Position numbers and translations under genes: made by a program. The notes beneath the pieces are model-generated. The model was not told the DNA's origin and searched no databases. It saw only the letters and a list, made by a program, of their open reading frames with translations. Positions 10,135-19,848 of a stretch of 50,636 nt of DNA are shown here, piece after piece. The stretch is taken from assembly GCA_903877095.1 (NCBI GenBank), contig CAIRCP010000243.1, positions 1 through 50,636 on the forward strand. The letters run 5' to 3'. The stretch's first letter is position 1. Each line of letters opens with the position of its first letter. The DNA comes from an uncultured Actinomycetes bacterium (GTDB lineage: Bacteria > Actinomycetota > Actinomycetes > Mycobacteriales > Mycobacteriaceae).

Positions 10135-11324
10135 CCCTTGATCTGCTGCCACTTGTCGACCCACTCGCTGTAGGCCGTGCAGTTGTCGCCGCTGCCGTCG
10201 ACGCACTTCTTCTGCGGCGTGGTCCAGTAGCTGATCTTCTCGGCGTAGGCCGCGTCGGTGGCGTGGAAGGTGCTGCAGAACTCCTTGTCGCTGGTGAGTT
10301 CGCAGGCCTTGGTCTGCGCGGGCGCCTCACCGAAGTACTCGGCCACCTGCGCGTTCACCTTCGGCGAGGTGATGTAGTCCATCCACTTGTACATGCAGTT
10401 CGGGTGGGCGGCCTTGGCCGCCAGCATCCAGGTGTCCGACCAGCCTGTGGAACCCTCCTTGGGTAGCACGGTGGCGATCTTGACCTTGTCGTCGGAGGAG
10501 ATCATGTTGGCGATCACCTGCCAGCTGGTCCCGATGGCCGTGGTGCCGGACTCGAAGGCCTGCACCGCCTTGGTGTAATCCGACCAGTACTCGCCGATGT
10601 TGGCGTGCTGCGCCTTGAGTAGATCCACCGCGGCGTCGAGCTGCTCGGAGGTGAGCGCGTACGGATTCTTGATGCCCAGTTCGGGTTTCGTCTTGGACAG
10701 ATACAGCGCGGCGTCGGCGATGTAGATGGGGGAGTCATACGCGGTGACCTTGCCCTTGTACTCCGGGGCGCCCGGGAACACCGCGCCCCAGGTGTCGGGC
10801 GCGTCCTTCACGACGGCGGTGTTGTACATCAGCAGGTTGGCGCCCCAGCCGTGCGGGATGCCGTACATCTGGCCGTCGACGGAGTTCCACGCCTTGTCCT
10901 TGAGGAACGGCGAGATGGTCGCGTAGTTCGGCACCAGGGCGGTGTTCACCGGTGTGACGTCGCCGCCGTAGATCAGCCGCAGCGTCGCGTCGCCGGAGGC
11001 GGATAGGCCGTCGTACTGGCCGGTGCGCATCAACTGGACCATCTCGTCAGAGGTGTTGCCGATCTTGATGTTGACCTTGCACCCGGTCTCCTTCTCGAAG
11101 GGGTGCACCCAGTCGACTTTGGGATCGTTGGACCCATCCTCGGCGTAGCCCGGCCAGGCGATCAGGTTCAGTTTTCCCTCGCCGTTGCCGACCGCGGTGG
11201 CCGGCGCCATTTTCGGGGCGCCCCCCGAGCCGGTCTCCGAGCCCCCGCCGGAAGTGGTGCTGTTCGAGCAGCCGGCCAAAACCGTTGCAGCACAGGCTAA
11301 TGCGATGCTCATCTGGCGGATCAT
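10131..11324 (-). CDS. potD: Polyamine-type substrate-binding lipoprotein (PotD/PotF-like)
   Basis: A 397-residue extracytoplasmic binding protein. The signal sequence ends in a good lipobox, LAGC, with Cys19 lipidated. The mature protein has the PotD-type pattern: LIAWPGYAEDG, MVQLMRTGQYDGLSASGD, GIPHGWGANLLMYN, AIGTSWQVIANM. The ATG at 11324 has AGGAG upstream. The protein captures the solute outside the membrane and hands it to PotB/PotC. The usual acidic ligand-site residues cannot be confirmed by eye, so the exact solute (spermidine, putrescine, other amine) is open. Confidence 0.88.
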   Translation of the reverse strand: MIRQMSIALACAATVLAGCSNSTTSGGGSETGSGGAPKMAPATAVGNGEGKLNLIAWPGYAEDGSNDPKVDWVHPFEKETGCKVNIKIGNTSDEMVQLMRTGQYDGLSASGDATLRLIYGGDVTPVNTALVPNYATISPFLKDKAWNSVDGQMYGIPHGWGANLLMYNTAVVKDAPDTWGAVFPGAPEYKGKVTAYDSPIYIADAALYLSKTKPELGIKNPYALTSEQLDAAVDLLKAQHANIGEYWSDYTKAVQAFESGTTAIGTSWQVIANMISSDDKVKIATVLPKEGSTGWSDTWMLAAKAAHPNCMYKWMDYITSPKVNAQVAEYFGEAPAQTKACELTSDKEFCSTFHATDAAYAEKISYWTTPQKKCVDGSGDNCTAYSEWVDKWQQIKG

Positions 11325-11347
11325 CTGGGCTCCTAGGGGTTGTCGGT

Positions 11348-12427
11348 TCAGGGTGTGGCGGACAGTGGGCGCACGGCGTCGTCGGGCCAGGCCAGCACGA
11401 TCGGGGCGTCGTGGGAGAGGTCGCCGCCGGTGCGGGCGCTGACCAGCGTTGCGGTGAGGCGCTGACCGTACTCGGTGTCCGCGGCCACCCGGGTGACCGG
11501 TCCGGCATAGACGACCTCGGCCACCCGCGCGGGCACACTGCGCATCCCGGCCGGGACGTCGGCGCCGGTGTCGAGCAGCTCCATCCGTTCCGGGCGGATC
11601 GCGTAGGTTCCCGTCCGGCCGAGCAGTGCCTGCGCGGTCGGTCCGTCGAGCACGTTGGAGGTGCCGACGAAGTCCGCGACGAAGCGGTTGGCCGGGTTCT
11701 CGTACACCTCACGCGCCGGACCCACCTGTTCGATGCGGCCGTCGTTGAAGACCGCGAGCCGGTCCGACAGGGTCAGCGCCTCATCCTGGTCGTGGGTGAC
11801 GATGACGAACGTGATGCCCAGTTCGCGCTGGATCGCCTTGAGTTCCACCTGCATCTGCTCGCGCAGTTTGAGATCGAGCGCTCCGAGCGGTTCGTCGAGT
11901 AACAGCATCTTGGGCCGACCGACCAGTGCGCGGGCCAGGGCCACCCGCTGCTGCTGGCCGCCGGACAGTTGCGCGGGTTTGCGGCCGGCCTGCTCGCCGA
12001 GTCGCACCATCTCCAATGCGGCCGCGGTCCGCGACCGTCGCTCCGACTTCGGCACACCTTTGACCAACAGTCCGTACTCGACGTTCTGCGCGACGGTCAT
12101 GTGGGGGAACAGCGCGTAGTCCTGGAAGACGGTGTTGGAGTCCCGTCGGGCTGCCGGCAGCGCGGTCACGTCCTGGCCGCCGAGGTGAACCGTTCCCGCC
12201 GTGGGCTTTTCGAACCCCGCGATCATTCGCAGCACCGTGGTCTTGCCGGAGCCGGACGGTCCCAGGATGGCGAACAACTCACCGCTGCCGACCGTCAGGT
12301 CGACGTCGTCGACCGCCACGACCGGGTTTCTCGGGTCGCCGAACACCTTGCGCACCCTGCGCAACTCGATCTGCGGATCATCTGTCCCCGGCGGCACGTT
12401 TGGATTTTTGCACAGCTGTGGAGTCAC
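11348..12427 (-). CDS. potA: Polyamine-type ABC transporter ATPase (PotA-like)
   Basis: A 359-residue ATPase with Walker A GPSGSGKT, Q-loop VFQDYALFPHMTV, signature LSGGQQQRVALARAL, Walker B LLLDEPLGALD and switch His in VIVTHDQDEAL, then a C-terminal TOBE-type regulatory domain (YAIRPERMEL onward). It is first in the operon. The start is the GTG at 12427 or the GTG at 12397; neither has a clear ribosome site. A long C-terminal domain is normal for importer ATPases of this class. Confidence 0.9.
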   Translation of the reverse strand: MTPQLCKNPNVPPGTDDPQIELRRVRKVFGDPRNPVVAVDDVDLTVGSGELFAILGPSGSGKTTVLRMIAGFEKPTAGTVHLGGQDVTALPAARRDSNTVFQDYALFPHMTVAQNVEYGLLVKGVPKSERRSRTAAALEMVRLGEQAGRKPAQLSGGQQQRVALARALVGRPKMLLLDEPLGALDLKLREQMQVELKAIQRELGITFVIVTHDQDEALTLSDRLAVFNDGRIEQVGPAREVYENPANRFVADFVGTSNVLDGPTAQALLGRTGTYAIRPERMELLDTGADVPAGMRSVPARVAEVVYAGPVTRVAADTEYGQRLTATLVSARTGGDLSHDAPIVLAWPDDAVRPLSATP

Positions 12428-12484
12428 TCGGACATCACCGGTCGGACCGGTCTGGATCCCGACTTCACCTCAAACACCTACGAG

Positions 12485-12664
12485 GTGCCACCTGGGTGCC
12501 GAATCCTGGTTGACAGCGACGGCGCGAGTGAGATCACCCTCGCCGACGGGCGGCAGTTGTCGGGGTCAGGCTTGGCGTCTGAGGACCGGTTCCCGCCGGA
12601 GCCGGGTTTGGCAGCCCCGTCGGCCCAGTTCGGGGCCACCCGGATGTGCGCTGGTGAAGTGTAG
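12485..12664 (+). other. Short protein-like reading frame, possible gene remnant
   Basis: Between potA and the DUF732 gene (12428-12711, 284 bases) one frame reads like real protein (CRILVDSDGASEITLADGRQ...) and ends in TAG at 12662-12664. No ribosome site is visible and the frame continues antisense into potA, so this may be a decayed 3' end of a lost gene or chance. Confidence 0.2.
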
Positions 12665-12711
12665 TGTCGGGTCGCGTGGGCGTCGTTCACGACGTCGTCG
12701 GAGGGAGCGCC

Positions 12712-13095
12712 ATGACCGCACAACGGTTGAGCCGCAGGGGAATTCTGGCATCGGTGGCCATCGTGCTCGCCGGGTCGGCGTTGGCGCCATCGCCGGCCGG
12801 CGCCGATCCCGGTGCCTATCCACCCTGTCCGCCGAAAGAGAACGCGGACTGCTTCCTGCTGAACCGGGTTAACGAGAAAGTGTTTCCCATTCTGCCGGGG
12901 CAGGAGGGGCCGGTGATCGCCAATGCTCACGCGGCATGTGAGTTCATGTCGACGGACGCCTCCGGAAGCAATCCATTGCTGGACTACGGGGTGTGGTTCA
13001 CCCGTCAACCGGGGGGTAACGCTTTGACCACCGACAGCGCCGCCGACTTCGCGATGTATGCGGCAAAGGCGTACTGCCCCAAGGTACTTCCCTAG
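12712..13095 (+). CDS. Small secreted protein, DUF732-like
   Basis: A 127-residue exported protein. The signal peptide runs to about residue 31 (RGILASVAIVLAGSALAPSPAGA). The mature part has conserved-looking Cys pairs (PPCPPKENADCF, AACEF, AYCPKV) and the short helical fold expected of DUF732 proteins, which are abundant in mycobacteria and of unknown function. GGAGGGAG four bases upstream supports the ATG at 12712. It is convergent with mazF. Confidence 0.75.
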   Translation: MTAQRLSRRGILASVAIVLAGSALAPSPAGADPGAYPPCPPKENADCFLLNRVNEKVFPILPGQEGPVIANAHAACEFMSTDASGSNPLLDYGVWFTRQPGGNALTTDSAADFAMYAAKAYCPKVLP

Positions 13096-13100
13096 CCAAG

Positions 13101-13129
13101 TGTTCGAAGGCGGACACCGCCATTCGACA
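13101..13129. terminator. Hairpin between convergent DUF732 and mazF genes
   Basis: GGCGG-ACA-CCGCC forms the top of a hairpin, continued below one bulged base by TCGAA/TTCGA. It lies just after the DUF732 stop and before the mazF stop, so it could end both transcripts. Confidence 0.4.
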
Positions 13130-13147
13130 TCGAAGCCGATGGGCCGA

Positions 13148-13447
13148 TCAGTCCAGGTCGAAGGCATTCCGGACGGCGACGGAGAGGGCCGTTTCCTGAT
13201 CGGGGAAGAAGAACCCGATTTGGCGACCCAATACTTCGACCGGGATCGTGACGATGTTGTCGATGCTGACCACCGATTCTTTCTCCAGGCCGTTGCGCGG
13301 GCCGACGGGCACCTCAGTCGAGAGTCCGCGAATCGTCCCGGTGATCGGTGCGACGGTGACGCGGGTGAGATGGGGTCTGACGAGCTCTCTGGTGAGGATG
13401 AGCACCGGACGCGCCTTATCCAGTCTGGCAAGGTGGATAGGCCTCAT
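13148..13447 (-). CDS. mazF: MazF-type endoribonuclease toxin (MazF3-like)
   Basis: A 99-residue toxin. The N-terminus MRPIHLARLDKARPVLILTRE and the segment RPHLTRVTVAPIT...TEVPVG follow the MazF/PemK fold: the first loop contains the catalytic-type Arg, and the T-x-VPV strand is conserved. It closely resembles my recollection of M. tuberculosis MazF3 (MazF-mt6, Rv1102c), which cuts 23S rRNA; target specificity here is inference. The ATG overlaps the antitoxin stop (ATGA), the usual coupled antitoxin-first order. In growing cells MazE should neutralise it; on MazE decay it would block translation. Confidence 0.88.
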   Translation of the reverse strand: MRPIHLARLDKARPVLILTRELVRPHLTRVTVAPITGTIRGLSTEVPVGPRNGLEKESVVSIDNIVTIPVEVLGRQIGFFFPDQETALSVAVRNAFDLD

Positions 13448-13680
13448 TCCAGGCCGATGTCCAGACCTGCCGCGTAACGCGCGAGATCGTCGAACCCCTC
13501 GGCGTCGGATCCCTTGCTCGCCAGGATTGCGGCGTCACGGGCAGCGATCAGACGACGCCGCTCACGCTCGAGAGCTACCTGCACGAAGGCGGCCCGACTG
13601 GCGACGTGTTGGTCTCTGACCTCCCGGTCGATGAACTCGACAACGTCATCGGGAAGCCTGACGGCGATCTGCTTACTCAC
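13444..13680 (-). CDS. mazE: MazE-type ribbon-helix-helix antitoxin
   Basis: A 78-residue antitoxin. The N-terminal QIAVRLPDDVVEFIDREV is a ribbon-helix-helix DNA-binding motif; the acidic C-terminus (GSDAEGFDDLARYAAGLD) is the part expected to wrap around the toxin. It starts at a GTG with little ribosome site, so it may be translated from a near-leaderless mRNA. A 9-bp dyad directly upstream is the likely autoregulatory operator. Confidence 0.88.
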   Translation of the reverse strand: MSKQIAVRLPDDVVEFIDREVRDQHVASRAAFVQVALERERRRLIAARDAAILASKGSDAEGFDDLARYAAGLDIGLE

Positions 13681-13689
13681 CCCGATGAT

Positions 13690-13718
13690 GGTACCGATTT
13701 GGGATTCACATCGGTACC
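13690..13718. promoter_or_regulatory. MazEF operator: 9-bp inverted repeat
   Basis: GGTACCGAT (13690-13698) and ATCGGTACC (13710-13718) are perfect arms separated by 11 bases; each arm contains the 6-bp palindrome GGTACC. The near half lies 10 bases from the mazE start, over the expected promoter. Two spaced copies of a short site suit cooperative binding by ribbon-helix-helix antitoxin dimers. Confidence 0.6.
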
Positions 13719-13819
13719 CCAGGGCTCGCCGTCTGTGTCCGGTAGCCCTTGACGTTGGCTGTCGCCGCGATCAGATAGTCGGCGGCAGTCGGTCGGTCAC
13801 CGAGGACTCGCAAGCCTCC

Positions 13820-15385
13820 TCAGCTGAGAAATCCCGTTGCCGCGTCGACCAGGTCCAGCACGGGCTGCGGAAAAGTGCCCAGCACGAAGGTGATCGCCAA
13901 CGACAGTGCGACGGCCATCAGTGTCAGCGAACCGGGCGGCAGCACGTCCGGGGCGTCGGCGGGCGGGTCGGTGAAGAACATCAGCATGATCACCCGGACG
14001 TAGAAGTACACCGCGATCGCGCTCATCACCACGCCGATGACCACCAGTGGGATGGCTCCGCCGGCCGCGGCGGCGGTAAACACCGCGAACTTACTGATGA
14101 AACCGGACGTCAGCGGGATGCCCGCGAACGACAGCAGGAACATCGAAAACACCACGCCGGCAACCGGATAGCGCCGGCCCAGGCCGGCCCACCGGGTCAG
14201 TTCGGTCACTTCGCGGCCGTCGCGGTCGCGAACCATGCTGACGAACGCGAACGCTCCGAGTGTGGTGAAGCCGTAGGCCGCCAGATAAAACAGCGTGCCC
14301 GACACCCCGGCCGCACTGGCGGCGATCAGACCGGTGAGCAGGAATCCAGTGTGTGCCACCGCCGAGTACGCCAGCATGCGCTTGACGTCCTTCTGGGTGA
14401 TCGCGGTGACCGTGCCCAGTGCCATGGTGAGGATGGCGATCACCCACAGCACCGGACGCCAATCGTCCTTGAGATCCGGCACCGCCACGGTGAGCAGGCG
14501 CAGCAGTGCGCCGAACGCGGCGATCTTGGTGGTGGCGGCCATGAACGCGGTCACCGGCGTCGGAGCGCCCTGGTAGACGTCGGGCACCCAGGCGTGGAAC
14601 GGCACGGCACTGACCTTGAACAGCAACCCCGCCGCCACCAGGGAGGTGCCGATCAGGGCCAGGGTGGGATCGGGCGCGCCGGATCGGACTGCCGCGGCGA
14701 TACCAGGCAGGCTCAGCGTGCCGGCATATCCGTACAGCAGGGCCATGCCGTACAGGAAGAACGCCGACGAGAACGCCCCGAGCAGGAAGTACTTCAGCGA
14801 CGCCTCCTGCGACAGCAACCGGCGATGCCGGGCCAGTCCGCACATCAGGTACAGCGGAAGCGAGAACACCTCCAGGGCGATGAAGGCGGTGAGCAGATCG
14901 TCGGCAGCCGGGAACAACAGCATGCCGCCGACGGCGAACATCGTCAGCGGGAACACCTCGGTCTGCGCAACCCCCGCTCGAACGGCGATCGCCTCAGCGG
15001 CGCTGCCCGGCACCGTCGAGGCCTGCGGGGTGAAGGCATCCAAACCTCGGGTGCCCAAAGCGGATTCGGCTTCGCCGCGGCGCTCGCCGATCAGCAGGAT
15101 CGCCAGTGCCGACACCAGCAGGATCACGCCCTGCAGGAACAGCGCGGGCTTGTCGACGGCGACCGCCCCGACCGCCGCCAGCCGGCCGGGGCCGGCCCCC
15201 AGCGAACGGTGAACGCTGACCACGGCTCCGAATGCGGCGAGCAGACCGGCCAGGCTGAGCGTGATCTGGATGGGGTAGCGGAGCCGACGGGGTGCGAACG
15301 CCTCGACGAGCACCCCGGCGACGGCGGCGCCGAGGACGATCAGGATCGGCGAGAGCAGCCCGTATTCGATACTCGGGGCAGTCAT
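13820..15385 (-). CDS. nuoN: NADH-quinone oxidoreductase subunit N
   Basis: A 521-residue, about 14-helix antiporter-like subunit of the complex I membrane arm. Typical segments are LEVFSLPLYLMCGL (conserved Glu), SQEASLKYFLLGAFSSAFFLYG, LLFKVSAVPFHAWVPDVYQGAPTPV (the central Lys helix) and AYSAVAHTGFLL. It drives one proton channel. The ATG at 15385 overlaps the nuoM stop (ATGA). It is the last gene of the operon; the 13719-13819 gap beyond it has no clear hairpin that I can support. Confidence 0.96.
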   Translation of the reverse strand: MTAPSIEYGLLSPILIVLGAAVAGVLVEAFAPRRLRYPIQITLSLAGLLAAFGAVVSVHRSLGAGPGRLAAVGAVAVDKPALFLQGVILLVSALAILLIGERRGEAESALGTRGLDAFTPQASTVPGSAAEAIAVRAGVAQTEVFPLTMFAVGGMLLFPAADDLLTAFIALEVFSLPLYLMCGLARHRRLLSQEASLKYFLLGAFSSAFFLYGMALLYGYAGTLSLPGIAAAVRSGAPDPTLALIGTSLVAAGLLFKVSAVPFHAWVPDVYQGAPTPVTAFMAATTKIAAFGALLRLLTVAVPDLKDDWRPVLWVIAILTMALGTVTAITQKDVKRMLAYSAVAHTGFLLTGLIAASAAGVSGTLFYLAAYGFTTLGAFAFVSMVRDRDGREVTELTRWAGLGRRYPVAGVVFSMFLLSFAGIPLTSGFISKFAVFTAAAAGGAIPLVVIGVVMSAIAVYFYVRVIMLMFFTDPPADAPDVLPPGSLTLMAVALSLAITFVLGTFPQPVLDLVDAATGFLS

Positions 15386-16935
15386 TTCGATGCTCCCAGC
15401 GTGGGCGCGGGATCGGGCTGGTGGATCTGCGTCAAGGTATGGGTGACCGCGGGTGTGATCACGTCGAGCGCCGGCTTCGGATAGACGCCGAGCACCAGCA
15501 GCAGCGTGATCAGCGGGACGACCACCAGAAGTTCGCGCGGCCGCAGATCGGTGAGACGCTCGTTGCCGTCGGCCACCGGGCCGGTCATCATCCGCTGGTA
15601 CATCCACAGCACGTAGATCGCGGAGAGCACCAGCGCGAGCGCGGCCAGGACGGCGAACACCGGGTAGCGGGTGAATGTGCCGATCAGGACCAGGAACTCA
15701 CTGATGAACGGTGCGAGTCCGGGCAGTGAGAGGGTGGCCAGCCCGGCGACCAGGAAGGTGCCTGCCAGCACCGGCGCCACCCGCGCGACCCCGCCGTAGG
15801 CCGCGATGAGCCTGCTGCCTCGGCGGCTGACCAGGAAACCGGCGATGAGGAACAGTGCGGCGGTGGAGATTCCGTGGTTGACCATGTAGAGCGTGGAGCC
15901 GGACTGGCCCTGGCTGGTCATCACGAAGATGCCCAGAATGATGAAGCCGAAGTGGCTGATCGAGGTGTAGGCGATGAGCCGCATAACGTCGGTCTGGCCG
16001 ATCGCCAGGACGGCGCCGTAGATGATCCCGACCACGGCCAGGGTGATCACCACCGGCCGGAACATCGTCGCGGACTCGGGGAACAGCGGCAGGCAGTAGC
16101 GCAGCATGCCGAATGTGCCGACCTTGTCCATCACCGCCATCATCAACACCGCCGAGGCGGGGGTGGCCTGTACGGCGGCGTCTGGCAGCCATCGGTGCAA
16201 CGGCCACAGCGGGGCTTTGACGGCGAACGCGAACAGGAACCCGAGGAACAGGGCGTGCGCCACGCCGGGCTGGATCACGAACCGGCCGTCGGACACCGCT
16301 TCGGTGATGGCCCGGACGTCGAAGGTGCCGGCGTCGAAGGCCTTGCTGTGCGACGTCACCACGTACAGCCCGATCACCGCCGCCAGCATGATCAGACCGC
16401 CGAACAGGTTGTACAGCAGGAACTTCACCGCCGCTGCCCCGGAGCGGGCCCGATCGTCGCCGCCGAACACCCCGATGAGGAAGTACATCGGGATGAGCAT
16501 CGCCTCGAACAAGACGTAGAACAGCAGGATGTCCAGGGCGGCCAGGGACAGCAGCACCATGGCTTCGACCGTCAGCATCAGGGCGATGTAGCCGTGCGTG
16601 CCGCGACCTGACAGCCCGGTGCGGTGGTCGGCGTCGTTCCACCCGGCGACGAGCAGCAGTGGCATCAGCACGGCGGTGAGCACCACCAAGGCCAGTGCGA
16701 TGCCGTCCAGGCCGAGGGTGTAGCTGGTGCCGAAAGACCTTATCCAGCTGTGGCTTTCGACGAACTGGTAGCGGGGGCCGGTGGTGTCGAAACGCACGGC
16801 CAGCGTCACCGCGATCAGCAGCACCCCGACCGAGCACGCCAGCCCGAGATACTTCACCGCGCCGCGCATCGACGCTGGCAGTCCGATCACGACGACTGCG
16901 CCCAGCAGAGGCAACGCCCACAGTCCTGTCAACAT
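15382..16935 (-). CDS. nuoM: NADH-quinone oxidoreductase subunit M
   Basis: A 517-residue antiporter-like subunit. LFYVLFEAMLIPMYFLIGVFGG holds the conserved Glu of helix 5, and VKAPLWPLHRWLPDAAVQATP the conserved Lys of helix 7; AYTSISHFGFIILGIF is helix 8. The ATG at 16935 is preferred to one at 16950 because GGAGGTG sits seven bases upstream. Confidence 0.96.
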   Translation of the reverse strand: MLTGLWALPLLGAVVVIGLPASMRGAVKYLGLACSVGVLLIAVTLAVRFDTTGPRYQFVESHSWIRSFGTSYTLGLDGIALALVVLTAVLMPLLLVAGWNDADHRTGLSGRGTHGYIALMLTVEAMVLLSLAALDILLFYVLFEAMLIPMYFLIGVFGGDDRARSGAAAVKFLLYNLFGGLIMLAAVIGLYVVTSHSKAFDAGTFDVRAITEAVSDGRFVIQPGVAHALFLGFLFAFAVKAPLWPLHRWLPDAAVQATPASAVLMMAVMDKVGTFGMLRYCLPLFPESATMFRPVVITLAVVGIIYGAVLAIGQTDVMRLIAYTSISHFGFIILGIFVMTSQGQSGSTLYMVNHGISTAALFLIAGFLVSRRGSRLIAAYGGVARVAPVLAGTFLVAGLATLSLPGLAPFISEFLVLIGTFTRYPVFAVLAALALVLSAIYVLWMYQRMMTGPVADGNERLTDLRPRELLVVVPLITLLLVLGVYPKPALDVITPAVTHTLTQIHQPDPAPTLGASK

Positions 16936-16940
16936 CGCCG

Positions 16941-18824
16941 TCACCTCCACATCGCGGCGATCAGGACCGCGCCGGCGAACAGCGCGGTGCCGGCGAGCAT
17001 GGACAGTGCGTAGCTGCGGGCGAAACCGGTCTGCAGGCCGCGCAGCGCGTCGGAGACCCGGCCGACCCCGCGCGCCAGTCCGGTCACCGAGCCGTCGATG
17101 GCGGTGTCGTCGACGGCGACCATGGCCCGGGTGACGAGTTGCCCGCCCCGCATGAAGACAGCCTCGTTGACGGCGTCACCGTAGAGATCACGCCGGGCCG
17201 CGACGGTGAGCGCGGACACGTCCTGCGGCGCCGTCCGCGGAACCTCGGCGGCATACCGGCGGTAGGCGATCACCACCCCGACGGCCACCACCGCCAGGGC
17301 GAGCGACGTCGTCACCCACGCCGGCACGGCATGGTCGGGCTCGGCGGCCCCGACCACCGGCTCCAGCCAGTTGCGCAGAGCGCCGCCGATCGACAACACC
17401 GCACCCGCGCCGACCGATCCGAGCGCCAGCACCACCATCGGCGCCGTCATGCTCACCGGCGACTCGTGCGGATGCTCGGTTGCTTCCCAGCGCCGGGCGC
17501 CGAAGAAGGTCATCAGCATCACCCGGGTCATGTAGAACGCGGTGATACCCGCGCCCAGCAGCGCAGCCCCGCCGAGCAGCCAGCCGCGCAACCCGCCTGC
17601 GTTGAGGGCGGTTTCGATGATGGCGTCTTTCGAGAAGAAGCCGGCGAACGGCGGCACCCCGATGATGGCGAGATAACCGAGCCCGAAGGTGACGAAGGTG
17701 ATCGGCATGACGGCGCGCAGGCCGCCGTAGCGCCGCATGTCGGTCTCGTCGTTCATGCCGTGCATCACCGAACCGGCGCCCAGGAACAGCCCGGCTTTGA
17801 AGAACCCGTGGGTCAGCAGGTGCAGGATCGCGACCGCGTACCCGGCCGGGCCCAGTCCCGTGGCCAGCACCATGTAGCCGATCTGGCTCATCGTCGAGGC
17901 GGCCAGCGCCTTCTTGATGTCGTCCTTGGCGCAGCCGATGATCGCCCCGAACAGCAGGGTCACCGCGCCGACGCCGACGACCGCGGTCTGGGCGGTGGGC
18001 GCGAAGTTGAAGATCGGCCCGGAGCGCACGATGAGGTACACCCCGGCGGTCACCATGGTGGCGGCGTGGATGAGTGCCGACACCGGGGTGGGGCCTTCCA
18101 TGGCGTCACCCAGCCAGGACTGCAGGGGCACCTGCGCGCTCTTGCCGCAGGCGCCGAGCAGCAGCAGCAGGCCGACGGCGTTGAGGGTGCCGTCGCTCAT
18201 GTTCGGCGCGGCGTCGAACACGGTGCGGTAGGCCACCGAACCGACGGTGGCGAACAGCACCATCAGCGCGATGGCCAGGCCGGTGTCGCCGACCCGGTTC
18301 ACGATGAACGCCTTCTTGGCCGCCGCGGCCGCGCTGGGGTGGAAGGACCAGAAGCCGATCAGCAGGTAGGACGCCAGGCCCACCCCCTCCCAGCCGGCGT
18401 AGAGGCCGAGGTAGTTGTCGGCCAGCACGAGCAGCAGCATGGCGGCGACGAAGAGATTCAGATATGCGAAAAACCTTCTGCGGTCCGGGTCGTCGGCCAT
18501 GTAGCCGATCGAGTAGACGTGGATCAGGGCGCCGACCCCGGTGATCAGCAGCACGAAACACATCGACAGCGCGTCGAGCAGCAGCCCGAAGTCCACCCGC
18601 AGCGCCCCGACCGGAACCCAGGTGAACAGCGTGTGCTGCACCACCCGCTGGTCTGCCGCCATGCCGAGCAGATGCGCGAAAAGGACTGCGCCGCAGACGA
18701 AGGATCCGATCACCGCCGCGCAGGCCAGCAGGTGCCCCCACGCGTCGGTGGCCCGCCCGCCCAGCAGCAGCACCGCCGCCCCGGCCAGGGGCAGCGCGAT
18801 AGTCAGCCAGAGAAGTGTCTGCAT
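16941..18824 (-). CDS. nuoL: NADH-quinone oxidoreductase subunit L
   Basis: A 627-residue subunit, the largest antiporter-like member, with the long lateral helix at its C-terminus. Landmarks are [16 protein letters not shown] (helix 5 Glu), [40 protein letters not shown] and [17 protein letters not shown]. The ATG at 18824 lies 11 bases after the nuoK stop. Confidence 0.96.
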   Translation of the reverse strand: MQTLLWLTIALPLAGAAVLLLGGRATDAWGHLLACAAVIGSFVCGAVLFAHLLGMAADQRVVQHTLFTWVPVGALRVDFGLLLDALSMCFVLLITGVGALIHVYSIGYMADDPDRRRFFAYLNLFVAAMLLLVLADNYLGLYAGWEGVGLASYLLIGFWSFHPSAAAAAKKAFIVNRVGDTGLAIALMVLFATVGSVAYRTVFDAAPNMSDGTLNAVGLLLLLGACGKSAQVPLQSWLGDAMEGPTPVSALIHAATMVTAGVYLIVRSGPIFNFAPTAQTAVVGVGAVTLLFGAIIGCAKDDIKKALAASTMSQIGYMVLATGLGPAGYAVAILHLLTHGFFKAGLFLGAGSVMHGMNDETDMRRYGGLRAVMPITFVTFGLGYLAIIGVPPFAGFFSKDAIIETALNAGGLRGWLLGGAALLGAGITAFYMTRVMLMTFFGARRWEATEHPHESPVSMTAPMVVLALGSVGAGAVLSIGGALRNWLEPVVGAAEPDHAVPAWVTTSLALAVVAVGVVIAYRRYAAEVPRTAPQDVSALTVAARRDLYGDAVNEAVFMRGGQLVTRAMVAVDDTAIDGSVTGLARGVGRVSDALRGLQTGFARSYALSMLAGTALFAGAVLIAAMWR

Positions 18825-18835
18825 GTCAGTGCCCG

Positions 18836-19135
18836 TCAATTCCGCAGCAGGTGCGACTCGTCGACGTCGGCGTTGCGACGGGTGCGGAAGATGGCGACGA
18901 TGATGGCCAGTCCGACCACCACCTCGCAGGCGGCGACCACCATGGTGAAGAACGCGACCGCCTGCCCGTCGAGCCTGCCGTGCATCCGGGCGAACGTCAC
19001 GAAAGCCAGGTTGCCGGCGTTGAGCATGAGCTCGATACACATGAACATGACGATGGCGTTGCGCCGCAACAGCACACCGGCCGCGCCGATGGTGAACAGC
19101 AGCGCCGAGAGGTACAGGTAGTGCGCCGGGTTCAC
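18836..19135 (-). CDS. nuoK: NADH-quinone oxidoreductase subunit K
   Basis: A 99-residue, three-helix subunit of the proton path. The conserved acidic residues are in [16 protein letters not shown] and [18 protein letters not shown]. The GTG start overlaps the nuoJ stop (GTGA). Confidence 0.96.
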   Translation of the reverse strand: MNPAHYLYLSALLFTIGAAGVLLRRNAIVMFMCIELMLNAGNLAFVTFARMHGRLDGQAVAFFTMVVAACEVVVGLAIIVAIFRTRRNADVDESHLLRN

Positions 19136-19848
19136 TGTGCTGGATCCTTCTGGACCGGTTTCTTTTGGGGCCCCCGGATGGTGGCGCTGACCGAGGACTC
19201 GTCGTCGGACCCGTCGGGCAGTCGCGCCATGGTGTCGACGGCGTTGCGCCGGGCGTACACCCCGGGATTGGGCAGCGGTGTGGCGCGCCCGCCGCCACGG
19301 AATCGTTCGATGGCCATCTCCCGCTGGGTCTTCCGCGGCTCCAGGCGCTCACGGTGGGCCAGGATCATCGCCCCGAGCGCGGCGGTGATCAGCAGGGCAC
19401 TGGTCAGTTCGAACGCCCACACGTCACGGGTGAAGATCTCGGTCGCCAGGCCCTGCACGTTGCCGTCCTTGTTCGCCTGCTCCAGGCCGGCAAACCCGCC
19501 CGTCACCCCGTTGCCGATTCCGGCGATCAACAGCACACCGAACCCGAGTCCCGCCAGCAGAGCCGCGATCCGTTGTCCCCGAATGGTTTCCACCAGGGAC
19601 TGGGCCGAGTCGACGCCGATGAGCATCAGCACGAACAGGAACAGCATCATCACCGCGCCGGTGTAGACCACCACCTGCACCACACCGAGGAACAGCGCGT
19701 CCTGCGCGACGTAGATGACGGCCAGCGCGATCATGGTCGTGGCCAGGGACAGCGCCGAATAGACCGCCTTGGGGGCGGCGACCACGCCGATAGCGCCGAT
19801 CACCGCGATGGTGCCCAGCACCCAGAAAGCGATGGCTTCGCCGGTCAT
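19132..19848 (-). CDS. nuoJ: NADH-quinone oxidoreductase subunit J
   Basis: A 238-residue, five-helix subunit. [24 protein letters not shown] is the conserved helix-3 region with the pi-bulge Tyr. The hydrophilic C-terminal tail of about 60 residues after the last helix ([13 protein letters not shown] onward) is longer than in E. coli and is a mycobacterial feature. The ATG overlaps the nuoI stop (ATGA). Confidence 0.95.
   Translation of the reverse strand: MTGEAIAFWVLGTIAVIGAIGVVAAPKAVYSALSLATTMIALAVIYVAQDALFLGVVQVVVYTGAVMMLFLFVLMLIGVDSAQSLVETIRGQRIAALLAGLGFGVLLIAGIGNGVTGGFAGLEQANKDGNVQGLATEIFTRDVWAFELTSALLITAALGAMILAHRERLEPRKTQREMAIERFRGGGRATPLPNPGVYARRNAVDTMARLPDGSDDESSVSATIRGPQKKPVQKDPAQ

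Noticed and set aside
13514..15484. Long open frame antisense to nuoN (656 codons)
   Set aside because: It encodes a low-complexity, Gln/Arg/Gly/His-rich sequence typical of the antisense of high-GC genes; nuoN on the other strand is unmistakable.
16695..19121. Long open frame antisense to nuoL and nuoK (808 codons)
   Set aside because: Same reason: biased composition with no family resemblance, opposite well-conserved nuo genes.
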